DNA of 64,000 bases from Diadema setosum (GCF_964275005.1 NC_092706.1:7441564-7505563), one strand, 5' to 3'; positions 45,201-58,767 are shown, numbered from the stretch's first letter. Numbers and translations are program-made. Notes: generated by a model not told the origin, from the sequence alone.

Positions 45201-48200
45201 ATATTAATGGAGAAAGAAGGACAGGCATATCGATGATAATATGCATGTGTGTATACGTGTGTGGCATGCAATGTACCCCCGAAAAACTACTGTGTTACTG
45301 ACCTGGTAACACAAGTATGCTTAACAAACGCAGAAAAACCAACACAAACACATGTGTCACCAGCTTGGACCCTTTGCAAGGCAAACGGTAGGACAATTAG
45401 GTTCAATGTGGTTGTGGTGACGCCCTTTATATTCCAGTCAGCGGGCCTTACATTCTTGCAATGTTGTTATTCGCGGAATCTCTCGGTGCCCAGCGCCCAT
45501 CAACGCCGGCCAATCCTCGGCATGTTCATGATTATCACACAATCGAGAAGCCAGCAAGATAGCGATTAAAGCCAACTTAAAACTTTCCTTGAGTATCTAA
45601 GACGCTCTCCTCTCTATTGTAAACGAGGACACTGCTTGCTCAGAAGGAAAGAAGCAAATCCTCTCTTTATGGTTCCTTTATTCGACCGAAACCATTTCCA
45701 CATGAAATCCTGCCAAGAGAGACGGCCAAGACCGAATAGATCTCCGGAGTGTTTGGGAAAGCGATCAACCCGGTCCTCGATGACCAATTTCACGCGTTCT
45801 GATCGCTGCGTAGGGGATGGATATACATTCTGAGTGGCAGTCAAAGAACAAATGCAAACGCACCGAGCCAGAAACAAAACAAAACTCGATTGTGTGGAGA
45901 CATGCTCAAGGACCTTCTTATTAATCACCAATCGAGGCCATGCGAACCAATAAAGGTACCTTACCCTTGTCAAAAACACGGATACGTCTTTCGCTATCCT
46001 CATTCTCTAACGGATTTAATTGAAAGGGCATATAGGGATGCTTTGGCCACATTTGAAAATGTCCTCTTTCAAATATTAGAGAAAGTTCTTTAGTACGGGA
46101 TTTCGCATTGCTTATGAATTTCATTCCGAAAAAGGATAAATATTACGAAATCTAATATGAATTAGATATACCTAATGTAGACCATTACGCTTTCAATATT
46201 CATCTGATGAGCATAAATGACGAGGAAGATCTGAAGACGGGAGCAGGGGACTGAACGGTTGTTTGTTTTGATAAAAAATGCTACTACTTTCATCTGAAAA
46301 CAAAAATGCTGCTGGGATTCATAACTTCAACAGGTACCCTAAGGGTCTTAGAAATCACTTTTGGGATCTACAGAAACAAAGTTTAATTATGGTTGTTGTG
46401 TGTGTTATCTGTCTGTCTTTCTGTCTGTTTGTGAAGTAGGAAGGGTCGTCTGTTATTACACTGAAGTATCTGGATGTAGTACAGTGCAGGACCTTTCGGT
46501 AAAGGCATCGGTTAAGTATCATCAAACGAATCACCTTAAAAACTCTTGTTGTGTCTAGATACAGACAGACACGCATATTGTATATTCAATGTTCAAAACA
46601 TGTTGTGCCTATATAGATATAATTCATAGATTTAGTGTCTACACGCCCAGGCAAGTCATATTATGTAACCTCATACAGCAACATGTTATTGGCCTGTTCC
46701 GTACGTCGTTATGCAAACAGCTTCAGCTTAATAATTATGAGTCTCAACATGCATTCCAACATTCCCACCTATTGACAATGTTGCTCGTAAGTATGACTGG
46801 AGACATTGTGAATTAGCAATAAAGACTGGAGGCTGCCACTTCTCTTCTGTTCCTTCCTTACTTTGGAGTCACTAGGTATGTTCTTGCAACCCACCATACA
46901 ACAACTCTGGACTGCAACATGAATGGAGGAGACATAACCACGAAGGGAAACGAGGGCATGTCAGTTTGGGATGAAGGAAAAACTGAAGCAAACAAAATGA
47001 GTGATCAATATTTCCACTTACGTCTCATTTCGGAGCTCTTGTTAATGACTCCAAAGTCTTCGTATGACGAGGGTACAGTTAGTTGGTCATGTCGCGCCGA
47101 AATGCTGGACTGGATAAACATCAGAAAGAGGAAACTTATGGCAGTGAACAGTAAAAAGTTCCGTCAGCGGAGAGCGGGCGACAGAATTCAATATTGTATC
47201 TTCCTGTGGTCATGGAGTCATGTCACCCCGATGGGTACTCATTCCTTAGACGATTAAATTTTACACCTCAGTCGGAGGAAAGGTGGGAAGGGAGGGAGAT
47301 GGCGTAACTTTCTCGACTGGCCGACACCGACGCCACGAACACCACTCATTACTACGATCCGCCAAAACCTAAAGTGAAGTGCTTGGAATGCGTGTGAGGA
47401 GGGCTCAAAGTCTAAAATCGTTTTGGGAGGGATCCGCTCTGTTTATGCGTGTGTGTGTGTGTGTGTGTGTGCTGTGCGCGCGTGTGTGCATGTGCAAATG
47501 TGTGCGTGCGTGTACTTATGTTTGTATGTCCTCTTAGGAGCGACTATTTCAAATACCTCGTGAAAGCGTTGGTCACTCCTGTGACCGCCCGTCGTCACAG
47601 TCTTTTCTGCACGGCCAACCATGATGATAGTCGGCATGAATGGCTTTTAAACCGGGTGAGTGAGTAGAAAGGACACTTTATCATACCAAGGAGGCTCAAG
47701 AGCTCAGGTCTCAGCTCGCTATATTATTCAAACAGCTGTCAGGCTGCAAAAAAGAATTTCGCAGGTGCATTTGTTCCTTTGATGATGATAGGGGCTTGAT
47801 GCCACCACCTTTTCTGCCCAATATGAGGATTCTTTCTGATTGGTAACATTATGTCGGATAACTTTGCTTGTTGATATGTTATATACATAACTAAATGATA
47901 AAACAATATATGAAAAAAAATTATCCCGTCCAGAAATATTTGCAAGAGTAGAAATTCCATAAAAATTAATGATGCGTCGGGCAAACTTACTTTGTGCCAT
48001 ATTACGCTTTGAAAGTGCGTAACCAGCTGATGAAATATGAATATTACATCATTATGTATTTTGTACACTGAATTGAACTGAATATATTTTCACATTATGC
48101 TGTGGAACATCCTGATCAGCAGAGCTGGTTTCAATAGGGGTCGACATATATACATATATAACACTTAAATGCTAAAAGTAGATACAGCTAAAATGCAAAA

Positions 48201-48286
48201 AAAAAAAGTCATGTATACACAATAATACATATAAACAATACAATATACATGAAGTACACTTAGATTCAGAATAAACATATATGCAA
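45201..48286. other. Gene-free stretch
   Basis: A TG tract at about 47447-47472 is the only simple repeat. Open frames at 45614-46003 (-), 46919-47257 (+) and elsewhere show no domain, no splice context and no composition shift, so none is called. Confidence 0.4.
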
Positions 48287-48444
48287 CAGTGGCTGATCTA
48301 GAGGGGGGCGCACCGGGCTCACGCCCCCTCTTTATTTGTTCTTAAAACAAAATAAATAAAAAGAAAAAATTAGATGAAATTGTTTGATTAGATTGTTTGC
48401 CCCCCCCCCCCCCGCCATTTACGGAATACCTAGATCCACCTCTG
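48287..48444. mobile_element. Short hAT-like MITE
   Basis: CAGTGGCTGATCTAGAGGGG at the left, and the right end reads CAGAGGTGGATCTAGG in reverse. CAGNGGCGGATCTAGG-type ends are common in hAT MITEs of many animals. No clean 8-bp target duplication is seen, so the superfamily is inferred from the ends only. A C run of about 14 lies inside. Confidence 0.65.
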
Positions 48445-49217
48445 TAACAACACATCCATGGCAGTTAGATATGAAAATTACACCTAAGAATAAATAAGCA
48501 AAAATGTTTCAATCACAGTCGTCGAAAATCTCGTAAATGAAGGCAAATCTTAAAGCACAATAAACCATAATAATAACTAGAAATGTCGATATCGCGACTT
48601 GTGTGCCTCCGCCACAATGCATGGTTCTCCAAATATGTCCAAAGTAAAATGTCTTGACATAGAGTGATGGCAGGTCCACATACGCTCGTATAACTGCCAA
48701 AATATTAAAATGAGAGATTTGTCACAACATGTTGTGCTGAATGTTCACTTTCCTTGAACTATAGCTTTAATTGGATGAATGGCTAAATTGTCGAGGAGTG
48801 CAGGTATTTGGGATTTTGAGGATTTTTACTTGACTTTTGACCCTTTTATAAGTTTATGCATTGAGTAATTTTCAATTGGAGAAAAGTATAGGTATGGAGA
48901 AATAGTTTCAGTTACATGGTAAAATATTAGCATTTAAACCTGGCCTTTGGCCCCTGACCTTTGACCTTATGACCCTAAAGTTCCCAAGAGAATCACTGTC
49001 ACATAAAACATGCATAAATATTAACTAAGTTCCATGATGATACCTTGAGTCACTTTCGAGATATGGAGGAAGATGATTCTTGAAGTTATTATAAAAGATA
49101 TCCCGTCTATCTTTATTATCTTCTTTGTTTTCTGGCAGGTTTAATCGCAAATAGCTCAACTTAACGAAAATATAGAGTTAAGTCGTTTTATATCAAACTC
49201 TTCATATTTCTCTCTGC

Positions 49218-49258
<41 letters not shown>

Positions 49259-50159
49259 TATAGTGTACATTTTCCCCTATAAGGAAAGATGAGAGAAGTT
49301 TAAAAGATAAAGTTTAAATGCCACCAAAGACGACAAACAAAACAACGTAATCCATGAGCCATTTTCACCGCAGTGTCATATTCGTCGCACCTTCCATTCA
49401 GCGAGTGCAATACGGAATTCTTTTCATGGGCGTTGTCGCGATCTCTCGCTGAGAAAACTATTGTGTTCTCTGATAATCTCATCAATGTTCAATGGAAATG
49501 TTGATGAATTTTCTAAAGTCCTCAATCCAGCCCCAAGTCCCTGGGAAAGATTGAGGAAATTCATGTGACTAACAACGGATGTTTACAGGCGAGTAATATG
49601 CGAAAGACTGTTTTCAAGGACAGGAGAAAGGATTAAGAGCCTGCTGTTAGGATATTATAGAGGAAGAGAGGAGAAAAATTCACACTTTGTATTGGCAGAT
49701 AGGCACCGTTTTGAGGAATATAAAGCCAAAGCAAGGACGAGATATTAAGAGAATTATAAGGCTGCAAACGGGGATGAATTCCCCCATGGCATTCAGTAGG
49801 TAAACCTGAAGGGCTCTTAATACGATAGACTATACGTCTCTTGCAAAAGCCCCCTGCGTTTAAATCTGCTCTTCTTGAAATGGTAAGGTGATATTAGTTT
49901 TACATATTTGTCAAAATTGTGCGTTATTAGATGTATCAAAACAATGCGATGGTCATTACCAACACTCCAGAAAGCTGATTCCATTACTAATGAAAAAAAA
50001 AAAATCCCATGAAATCAGTATTGATTTGGTACATGAGTAAGTTTCCTTATGTTTTTCAGCAAGATCAGGACTCACTCGCGAATACTGTGTACAGCTATCG
50101 AGAAATGCACATATTAGTGTCATTAACGGAGACTTCTGAATGATTTTTTTTCTTCAGGC
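48445..50159. other. Gene-free stretch with old interspersed repeat
   Basis: Bases about 48830-49080 (CCCCTGACCTTTGACCTTATG, then TCCATGATGATACC) look like an abundant degenerate interspersed repeat with TGACCTTTGACCT wording; not delimited. C and CT runs are at 49217-49253. No gene. Confidence 0.4.
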
Positions 50160-50522
50160 TATAGCACTTAAATATCTATAAAGAGGTTAGTCTGGGTACA
50201 GAGTTACAGAATTTATAGTGATTGCGATAAGGAATAAGAATGCGTATATTCAAAATTGATTAAAAAATACAATGAAATGGAATGATGACAGAGGAGCTGC
50301 ACATAACAATTTTATGATTGGAAGTTCAAGAAGCAGAAAAAAAAAAGAGAACAAAGCGTGCATAAATTCTATACAGAAGAGTTGTTCAGCAATTTTTTTT
50401 TTCAGAATATTGGTTTATTTGCTCAAAAACCACAATAAATTCCACAAATAAATGCATGGCACTATTGATTTTTGCACAACCTGATGCGATGTAATGAAAA
50501 TCGTCTGGACTTTCCCTTTAAA
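50160..50522 (+). mobile_element. MITE family D, copy 3
   Basis: TACAGAGTTACAGAATTTAT, GCGATAAGGAATAAGAATG, AGAGAACAAAGCGTGCATAA and CACAAATAAATGCATGGC blocks, ending AATCGTCTGGACTTTCCCTTTAA. Confidence 0.72.
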
Positions 50523-52140
50523 CATTAGAGTACAATACTATGAACACACGTCTACGCATTAAACTGTCCTCATGTGTACGGATAATAAGCAGGGAATTTC
50601 CCAATACTTAAAGGGGAAGGACTAGTAAGCTGATTGTTGGAAATTCACCCCCATAATATGACAAGGAAAGACAGGACAACGCCTATCAATGCAGAGCAAC
50701 ACAATGCGCTATCACGAGGTCAGAACCATTAATAAAAAAGATAAAAGCAATTCTAACACACCCCGAAGTAAACTCTATTTGCTCTCTTCCTCCTCCCAGA
50801 AGAAAGTATTTTATTTCTATCAAAAGATATATTTCTCATGACGATGGAAACTCAAATCAACAAAATGGAGGAGAATAATAGCCTGTGATTAGAGTTATCG
50901 TGGATGAATAGCCTTTGTGCTTTCGCAGACGCCATCTTGGCAACTTAAAGAGGTCGTGGGTAACGAACGGTGTGTGGCCTCACGCATGACGCGATTAAAG
51001 CGTGAGGTCGCCAGGGCCATATGACATCGAAAAGAGTGAAATCAAGCAAAATGGATGAGCGTTCATCCAAATTATGCGCTAAGCTTATTCAGAAAACTGT
51101 AGATTTTTGTCTTTTTTAATTTTCAAAGTTTTTGAGATACAGTGACATCAGTTGGAGCCGCGTGTTCATACTAGATCAGGTGATGACATCATAGCAGCAC
51201 AAGTTTCCATTGACCTACAACAGTCGCAGTCAAAACTTCACTCATTTTTTTTTCTCCTTCTTCTTCTTCTTCTCCTCCTCCTCCTCCTCCTCCTTCTTGT
51301 TCTTCTGGGACATAAACTAAGAAAACCAAGATTCCTTCTTCGCCTAATTTCTTGTTCTTTTTTTTTTGGGGGGGGGTAGTCTGTTTGAATATCGATATAA
51401 TTTAAAAAGGATTGTGCACGAACAGATCGAAGGGCTTTAAGTTGGTGACTCCATCCCCTCAGCTGCTGTGTAATGTGAATGCGACCAGAATAAAACACAA
51501 TTCGATTCAATTTCACAACCTTCTTCTCCTCCTATATGTCCTTAACCCCTGCACCATTCTGGTAAGTCTCCCACATTGAAGAAAACTTAATCAACGTGAG
51601 AATGTCGGTGTTGGTCAGTGTGAAAATCTGAAAATAGATATACTTTAGAATTGCACTTTTATCGTAAAACAGGAACGTGGGGGACGCCACTGTTATCATT
51701 ACGCAGTATAACAGAAATGTATAGAAATTAGGAAAGTTGCGAATTTTCATGTTACACGTGTGTTCACGAAATATTGGGTTTAACTGAATTACGGACTATG
51801 ATATCATCGCCTAAGCCTCCTTGTGTTAATGTAACTGTTTAACGGAAACTCATTATGTCAAACCCTGATCGAGTCTAAATTCTCCTCCTTGCTAATAAGT
51901 CACGCAACAATGCTAACTCGCTACACCTCTTGAAAAGTGTGAATGATATAAATCGTCCTTGGTCAGGTCGCATCAAGAAATGAGTGAAGAATACAGTGAA
52001 GATTTACTGAAATATGTAACGATCGAGAGTCCTTGCACGTCATAACCACTCTATATTTGTTTTGCATAATCTATGCGATTGTGGCAGATATTATTGTATC
52101 AATAACATAGATTTCCGTTCAACTTCCATTTTGTGCAGTC
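50523..52140. other. Gene-free stretch with simple repeats
   Basis: A TTAAAGGGG repeat-like end at about 50608 has no mate that I can find. A TTC/CTC tract is at 51252-51297 and a T/G run at 51358-51377. No exon. Confidence 0.4.
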
Positions 52141-52569
52141 TTAAAGGTACTAGCCCACATTTGCAAACCCACGAAAATCAAAACTGCATAAAACATGTCC
52201 AATATGACTTCAAGTACAAGCTATAACAGTAACATACCTCACCTGTCGCTCTTTGTCTATACCATTCGATAAAAGAGAGAAAATCATCGTTTTAAAATCA
52301 ATTTTCAAACCGGGTCAACCCGACCCAAAATCGAATTACGAGCGCGGGCTATAGCTACGTACATTGTACATGTAACACGTACGTGGACAGGAGCTACCGA
52401 GCGTTATACGCATGCATACGGATTACGGTGCATTTTCATTTATTTTTATGAAAGTAATGGACTAATTGGAACGAAATTTTGCACAGGTGTTACTGCAATC
52501 ATACCCAAACTCCATGCTAACTATGAGACCAATTGCTGCAGGTTTACAAATGTGGGCTAATACCTTTAA
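52141..52569. mobile_element. TTAA-type MITE family E
   Basis: TTAAAGGTACTAGCCCACAT at the left is mirrored by ATGTGGGCTAATACCTTTAA at the right; 29-bp terminal inverted repeats with two mismatches. Only copy in this window. Internal sequence is unique and non-coding. Confidence 0.85.
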
Positions 52570-52647
52570 GCACTTCTTACATCGTTACAGTCTGCTTAAT
52601 CTTAATCTGTCTATCTAAGTCGATTAGTACATCTGGGCAGGGAGTTT

Positions 52648-53089
52648 TTAAAGGGTCACTTCAAACAACTTGTATAATTCCAGATCATATAGATTTGTGG
52701 AATTTATTGCGCTCCTTGAGCACATTAACCAATATTCTTTGAGAAACCCAAAACATAATACACTGCACAAGGATGATGACATGTGAAGGCCCATAGTCCA
52801 GTCATGTAACAATGCAATTCCATTACAATATAATTTGCCTACCAAATTCACTATGTAGAATCTATGCATGCATTCTTCTTTTGTTTTGCATTCTTGAGCA
52901 GCAGATCATGCATTCTTAAGTGAAGCTACAACGTCATCATCCTCGTTCATTGTGATTTTTAAAGAAAATATTCTTATCCCTCAAATCTCAGTCACTATAT
53001 ATTAAGACATTCTGTATACCCAAACCATAAGCAATTTAGAGAGATGTTCCAAAGCAAAAGTGTAAAATACATCTGAAGGTCTCCTTTAA
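52648..53089 (-). mobile_element. MITE family D, copy 4 (reverse)
   Basis: Reads as the reverse of copies 1 and 3: TTAAAGGGTCACTT, ATAGATTTGTGGAATTTATT, then the reversed ATGATGACATGTG-type centre and GAAAATATTCTTATCCCTC. It ends CTCCTTTAA. Seventy-odd bases separate it from family E. Confidence 0.65.
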
Positions 53090-53637
53090 CTCCATTGTGC
53101 TATACCCTTTCATCAAATTCGTTGATAGTATACTTGTATACATGAGCTTTTCCTTGGGCAACTCGTCCACCTCTCTTTTCAATACATGTACAATTGTGCA
53201 TCATTTCCCTGATTCTAGATTTCCTTGTTCCGCATAGTGTTGTTTTTGTGTCTCTCATCTTAATCCGGCTGTCCTTCGTTCCTATTGCAGTACATGCACT
53301 TTCTGAGGTGTTGGTCAGTACCAAATAAATCATGATTTCTTTCTTTCTTCTTTTCTCACATCAACGATATCTTGTCAATTCCTTTTTTGTATAAAGGATT
53401 GCGTTTAATGGAAAATCATTTAAAATGGGATGGAGCCATATTTCAGTAGTTCATTGTCATGTCTTGCAGTATCTAAATTTTGCATCCCTATGACCAATTA
53501 TCCTCATAGTTTACACCACAATGACCACCGTTCATTGCATTGTTGTTGCTTCGGCTGCTGATATAATCTATTGTACAATCCAGGAAAGAATAGACAAAAT
53601 AATGTAGTAATGTAGAAATATCTGTTTGATTGATTTC

Positions 53638-54007
53638 AAAGGCACTATCTACCATTTGCTGATGAAACAAAAATCCAGCTTTAGAGCTTCAAAATAGTTC
53701 TAAAGTGTGAGTTATAGGGATAGAAACGACCAATGTAAAAATTTGAATCAGTATAATCGATGTTAAGTATAGTTAAACCTACAAAATGTGAAAAAAAAAC
53801 TTTAGAAATGTTTCTATACTAAACCGTATAAAGTTATGGTTTATTGGGGGAAATAGTGATATCTCCTTGTTTTAGGCTTTATTACGAATTCTTAAAAAAA
53901 AATGGTTGGATGTTTTGTGATACAACTGACCTACATAATTATATGCATCAAATTTAAGGTCTCGAACATAGTCTCAATAACTGCTCCCAATGATAAACAG
54001 TGCCTTT
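53638..54007 (+). mobile_element. MITE family B, copy 3
   Basis: AAAGGCACTATCTACCATTTG at the left and AATGATAAACAGTGCCTTT at the right. Internal blocks as in copy 1, including AGTTATGGTTTATTGGGG and GATACAACTGACCTACA. Confidence 0.82.
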
Positions 54008-55059
54008 CAGCTATAGAGAAGCCTATTAGTTTCTTATTGATTAAAAATATCTGACAAGCCTACATGAAGGAAGTGACCGTTTATTGTGATTTAAATAAGT
54101 TGATGATTAAAAAATACGTAGCTTCGAAATGTTTCAGTGGGTGTCAAAGACAACAATACTAATTGCAACAAAGCAATTACAAAAGTGGGTGATTTAAAGT
54201 TAAGTGGTTGTGCTAGCGTACCTGCCATCGCAACACTGTCACTAGCATCGGCGATAAAAACTTGAAATCACTCGGTGTTGGCAAGCTGACCTAAAAATTG
54301 TAACATGTTTCCAGTGGTTAGCGTTGGGCCCGGTATTCCGCATATGTGTTGCAATTTGCGTGCTTTTTCCCCCACTGGCTAACACTAGTAGCCTCACCTA
54401 TGGATTATCATATTGGTCATTTAAGTTCGGTGTTGGTGTTGCTATAATATGTGCGAGATTCACATTTTGACGTCAATAATAGATGCAAGTTGCAAGCATA
54501 CGTTCTTGTAGCTACAACCGTCTAGCACTCCATGGTACGTGAATAGTCTATATACGAATGTAGTGGTCGCCCGTGGAACGCAAACGAATACTCTAGACAT
54601 TGCTGCATAATCTGAACTTGGGAGAAAAAAAAATCAAGATCGTTGTATTTTGGAGGAGTGAAAGTTGTGACACTTTAATCCGTTTTCCCCGTTATGTGTC
54701 TAAAACTAAGCAGTCGTGACCACACCTTATATCGTATTGAATCCTACCAAACGCCATTACTTTTTCATCGCGGAAGTCAAGGGTGGTGTTAAGAGAACAT
54801 TTTTGTGTTGGAGATCGACGATTTTGACAGTCTGTGTGTGGAGCTCAATTCAAAGCAGTTGTTTACTACTGTCGCATGTAGGGCCTATTATACGTAAGCC
54901 CTAGCTAGTACCTAACTTGAAATCACTTGTGTGTTTGATAAGAGCAATTAGAGAGGCTTATCCTAGGCCTGTTGCACAAGATCGCACTAAGCAGGGAGAA
55001 AGGGGGGGGGGGGGGTGAGGATGCCATTGACCCTCGTGGACATACCCCCCCCCCCCTCC
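54008..55059. other. Gene-free stretch
   Basis: No exon recognised. G run at 55003-55016 and C run at 55045-55056. Confidence 0.4.
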
Positions 55060-55087
55060 ATCGTCCCTGCTTTAAAGCAGGGACGAT
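55060..55087. other. Perfect 28-bp palindrome
   Basis: ATCGTCCCTGCTTT followed without spacer by AAAGCAGGGACGAT, centred on TTTAAA. It stands four bases right of a C run, and an AGCAGGGA echo precedes the G run at about 54990. Confidence 0.85.
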
Positions 55088-55375
55088 CTTCGCCGAGGTC
55101 CGTTATGTTAAGTTTCTGTTTGTTGGTTATGTTATATTTCTGTTTCTATTTCTGTTTGTTGCATTTCCCACCTAACCTATTTATTCTCCTCACAGTGTGC
55201 CCTTCCTTTCGTTTTGTAATAGTTCCATTTTATTTTAGCTACATGACCGCTTTAACATAACGTGCATTGTTTATTCTGTTTCATGAGAACAGCTCTTATT
55301 CCACGTCCGTTGTCAACCCGTAATGTTTCTGCTATGCTGTATTTTTCTGTTTCATTAGTTTTGTTTGTTTGTTTT
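55088..55375. other. Spacer
   Basis: T-rich and non-coding by composition; nothing recognised. Confidence 0.35.
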
Positions 55376-55600
55376 GAGGGCGCTGTGGCATAGTGGATAA
55401 GACTCCCAACTCCCGATCGGAGGACCCGAGTTCGAATCCAGCCCAGCGCTGACGTCCTTGGACAAGACGTTATACCCAAAATGTCCCTCTCAACCCAGGT
55501 GTATAAATGGGTACCTGGTAACGCTGGGGTAATGATAATGGCAGGGCCCTCTGGTAGAGCAGTGGCAACACTGAAGAGGTTACCCTGGATAAATAAGACC

Positions 55601-55670
<70 letters not shown>

Positions 55671-55690
55671 CATTATTATTATTATTATTA
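55376..55690 (+). mobile_element. tRNA-derived SINE, family 1, copy b, with long (ATT)n tail
   Basis: A box TGGCATAGTGG (55386-55396), B box GAGTTCGAATCC (55428-55439), then the same body as the copy at 6930 plus about 20 bp around CAACCCAGGTGTATAAATGG. The tail is about 88 bases of ATT repeats (55603-55690). Close similarity to copy a outside short indels. Confidence 0.92.
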
Positions 55691-57934
55691 CTATATGTCT
55701 TTTTCCTCTCAATTTCTCCTTTTTCCCCTTTTAACCTATCGTTTTCATCGATATATCGGATTTAGAGGCGTCAATAACAGGTTCTGGCACAGTAAATACC
55801 TCTCACGCATCGGAGTGGACTATATGCCTGAGAAATCTGCTCAAAGCACAAAGCCGGATTGTCCAGATGATGCAACCCAGAACAAAAAAGAATGAAGTGG
55901 GAGAAACGTTCCACTGACGCCGGACCTGGGACCCCTCATGAAAAGTACGGTAACAACAACGAAAGACAAAAAGATACAGAGACCCGCACGTATAGATGGC
56001 GTCAATATTCGGCACACGAATTGTACGCCACGAAACTTAATAACAACAACAACAACAGTCGCCGACGTCAATCTTAGCGCAGTATATAGATCACTTAGAT
56101 CATGGTGGGAATATAGGTCAATCTATACATCCATCTGCCCATTACTGCAAACAACAGGAAAATAGCAATCTACAGTTGACGTCTTTTTTTTTTGTCTGTA
56201 GTAGTGAAACTTCGCTTTTCTTACATAGCCTAAGACCAACTTAAACTTAACGCATGGTTGTAGATCACGCATATAGTTACGCATGACTGTGACTCCCACA
56301 CAGGACTTACGCATGACTGAGAGCTTTGTGAAACAGAATTGTAAGTTGTGCGTAAAGTAACGCATGATTTGGGAACTTACGCATGACTCAAGTCTAATTT
56401 ACCTTCTTGTTTTAGTCATCCCCTATGAATAGTTTGTGTTTGGAAATGTTGCGCAAATGATGAAGAATATCTTAGCCCAGTATAATTTCATTACTTTTTG
56501 TTTATATCAAAATCTTTGGTAATTCATGTAGCCCAAATACTGCTGTCTCCACTTCGGGCAGTGTTTTAAATGTTCCCTGTTTGAAAAAGTGGAGAGACAT
56601 TGTCAAACATCCTACCACTGTTTGTGATATTTTTGCAAAATTAGGGCATGAAATTGATGTTAAATTATTGATGTTTAATGCTGAACAAAACGTTAAATTC
56701 TCTGATTGATGTGTTATGCTTAACTTGTTTTTTTTTTCTCCACAAGACAGTGTCTGAATAAACTTCGTTAAGCGTGTTATCAGCATGATTACTTTGATCA
56801 TAAATGTACAATAATTATAGTGGCAGCATAACTTCGAGAACTTTTGTATTATTGAATGTTCCCTATCAATCAGATGAGCTGTGTATCAATTTTTGAAACC
56901 TGTAGACAGGTATTTAGTAAAACAAGGGAGGTGAAATCCACCTCCCTGGTAAAACGACATGCCATTTCCTTTCGATATAGCTACCCCGTTGTTCTATTTT
57001 ACAAAATCTTTTTACAGAGTGTGCTTTGGTAAAGTCACTTTTTAATCTATTCCACGCGTACATTGCACAACACTTTGATAAAATGATTTGTTTTATCACC
57101 AAGAGAGTCTGGTGTATCAGTCAGCATAGTTTCACATATTCCTTTTCTTTTAAGCTCCCAAAATGTAAAGCTGCCAAAATGTAAAGCTGAGCCCTGCTAC
57201 TGTAAACGTCTCAAATGTATTAGCCGGACAATCAATATTATTGTATGCTGACCTCGGCGTTTTGTTTTGTTTTGTTTTGTTTTTTCTCACAGCTTCCTTG
57301 TGATTTACTCGAAAGGGCGATCATTGCCTAAACGCATCAAACGCGCCAACATTCCTGCGTGTGATTAATGCGTCGTGAAGGCCGATGTTGAGTGCGAGAC
57401 AAACTTTGCACAAATCATGACGCAAACAGCCTCACATTCGGTACGGGAACTTCGGAATTCAAGCTGCGGAAATTATAACTTGATGTTTTCAGTCAAATAT
57501 TGACCCTACTGTGGAATGTTGCGTTACCTAGGCAACTCGTGTACGGACCGTGCTCTATTGCTAAACACAGGATGGGGAATGTTATCAACAAATAAAATCT
57601 GTGACGCCTTACGGAATATAGTTTGGCTTCCACAGCTCCAAAATGAAAATACAAAAAAAAAATTAAAAATACACCAAAAAAAAAGGGGGGGGGGGCCAAA
57701 GGGAAACGCAAGCAAATGGTGCCCAGGAATGTCTTGTAGTGGACAAAAAATCTACAAAAACCAAGGAGTCACAACGTAAGTTTGGCGTTAGCGGTATACT
57801 CTTGTTGGACGTGTTGTTAATACCCTTCAACGGAAATGGCGATATACCCGATTAGCCGGTAAACAATACGCATCGGAATCGCTGTTTGTTTACTCATAGC
57901 ACAATACGTGTACAATGATACGCAGAGGACCCGA
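55691..57934. other. Gene-free stretch
   Basis: Contains the ACGCATGAC cluster listed separately, a TTTTG repeat at about 57260-57280 and an A/G run at about 57651-57694. No exon recognised. Confidence 0.4.
56245..56395. repeat. Clustered ACGCATGAC motifs with internal inverted repeat
   Basis: ACGCATG occurs five times in about 145 bp, several as CTTACGCATGACT, with GTGAAACAG nearby, a wording also seen at the right end of family H. Possibly a decayed small foldback element. Confidence 0.45.
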
Positions 57935-58318
57935 TTAAAGGTACTGTTTACCATTGGGAGCAGTGATACAAATGTTCGAGTTATCACATTTGATGCATAC
58001 GTGTATAGGTCAGTTGTATCACAATACATTCTGCTATAAAGCAATTTCGCAATAAAGCCTGATAAGGAGATATCACCATTTTTCTCAATAAATCATAACT
58101 AGATTTTTTCAATAAACCATTACTAGATATCACTATTTTTCTCAGTAGATAATAACTGTGGACGGTTTATTCTGGAAATTTTATTAAAACTATTGTTCAC
58201 ACTTTATCATACTGATCAACGTTTTTATATTGGCTGTTTCTATCTCTAACTCACATTTTAGAACTATTTTGAAGCACTAAAGCTGGGTTTTTTGTTTCAT
58301 CTGCAAATGGTAAACAAT
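57935..58318 (-). mobile_element. MITE family B, copy 4 (reverse)
   Basis: TTAAAGGTACTGTTTACCATT at the left and TTCATCTGCAAATGGTAAAC at the right; reverse of copies 1-3. It carries an internal duplication of about 45 bp (CATAACTAGATTTTTTCAATAA, then CATTACTAGATATCACTATT). Confidence 0.8.
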
Positions 58319-58700
58319 GCAAACAATACCCGATTAGGTAGATGCTACCGACAAGTATAGACCCAATTCACCCATAGTTTGTTCTGTTCCTTTTTTCTGT
58401 TCATGTTTTAAATTGAATTTGTTTAGATTACCCGACTGAGAATGAATGTATATCTCTCATCTATATAATATTTCAAGATATATTCCATACTCTAATATGT
58501 ATAATGAAGAAGTGTAATAAGATTATGTTGGGTGCATGTAATGAAATGAATTGGTAGTGTATTTTGGTAGCTGTGTATAATTGAATGAATGATTAGAGAT
58601 TTTTTGGTGTTAGGTTAAATGTGTGTTGAAATAATCTTATTTTTTTATTTTTGTCCTGAAACAGCTGATCAAATGTATTATGTTCGTTTGTAAATGTATA

Positions 58701-58767
<67 letters not shown>

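Noticed and set aside
45614-46003. 129-codon minus-strand frame
   Set aside because: No recognisable features; likely chance.
46919-47257. 112-codon frame beginning MNGGDITTKGNEG
   Set aside because: Composition is not convincing and no domain or splice signals are evident.
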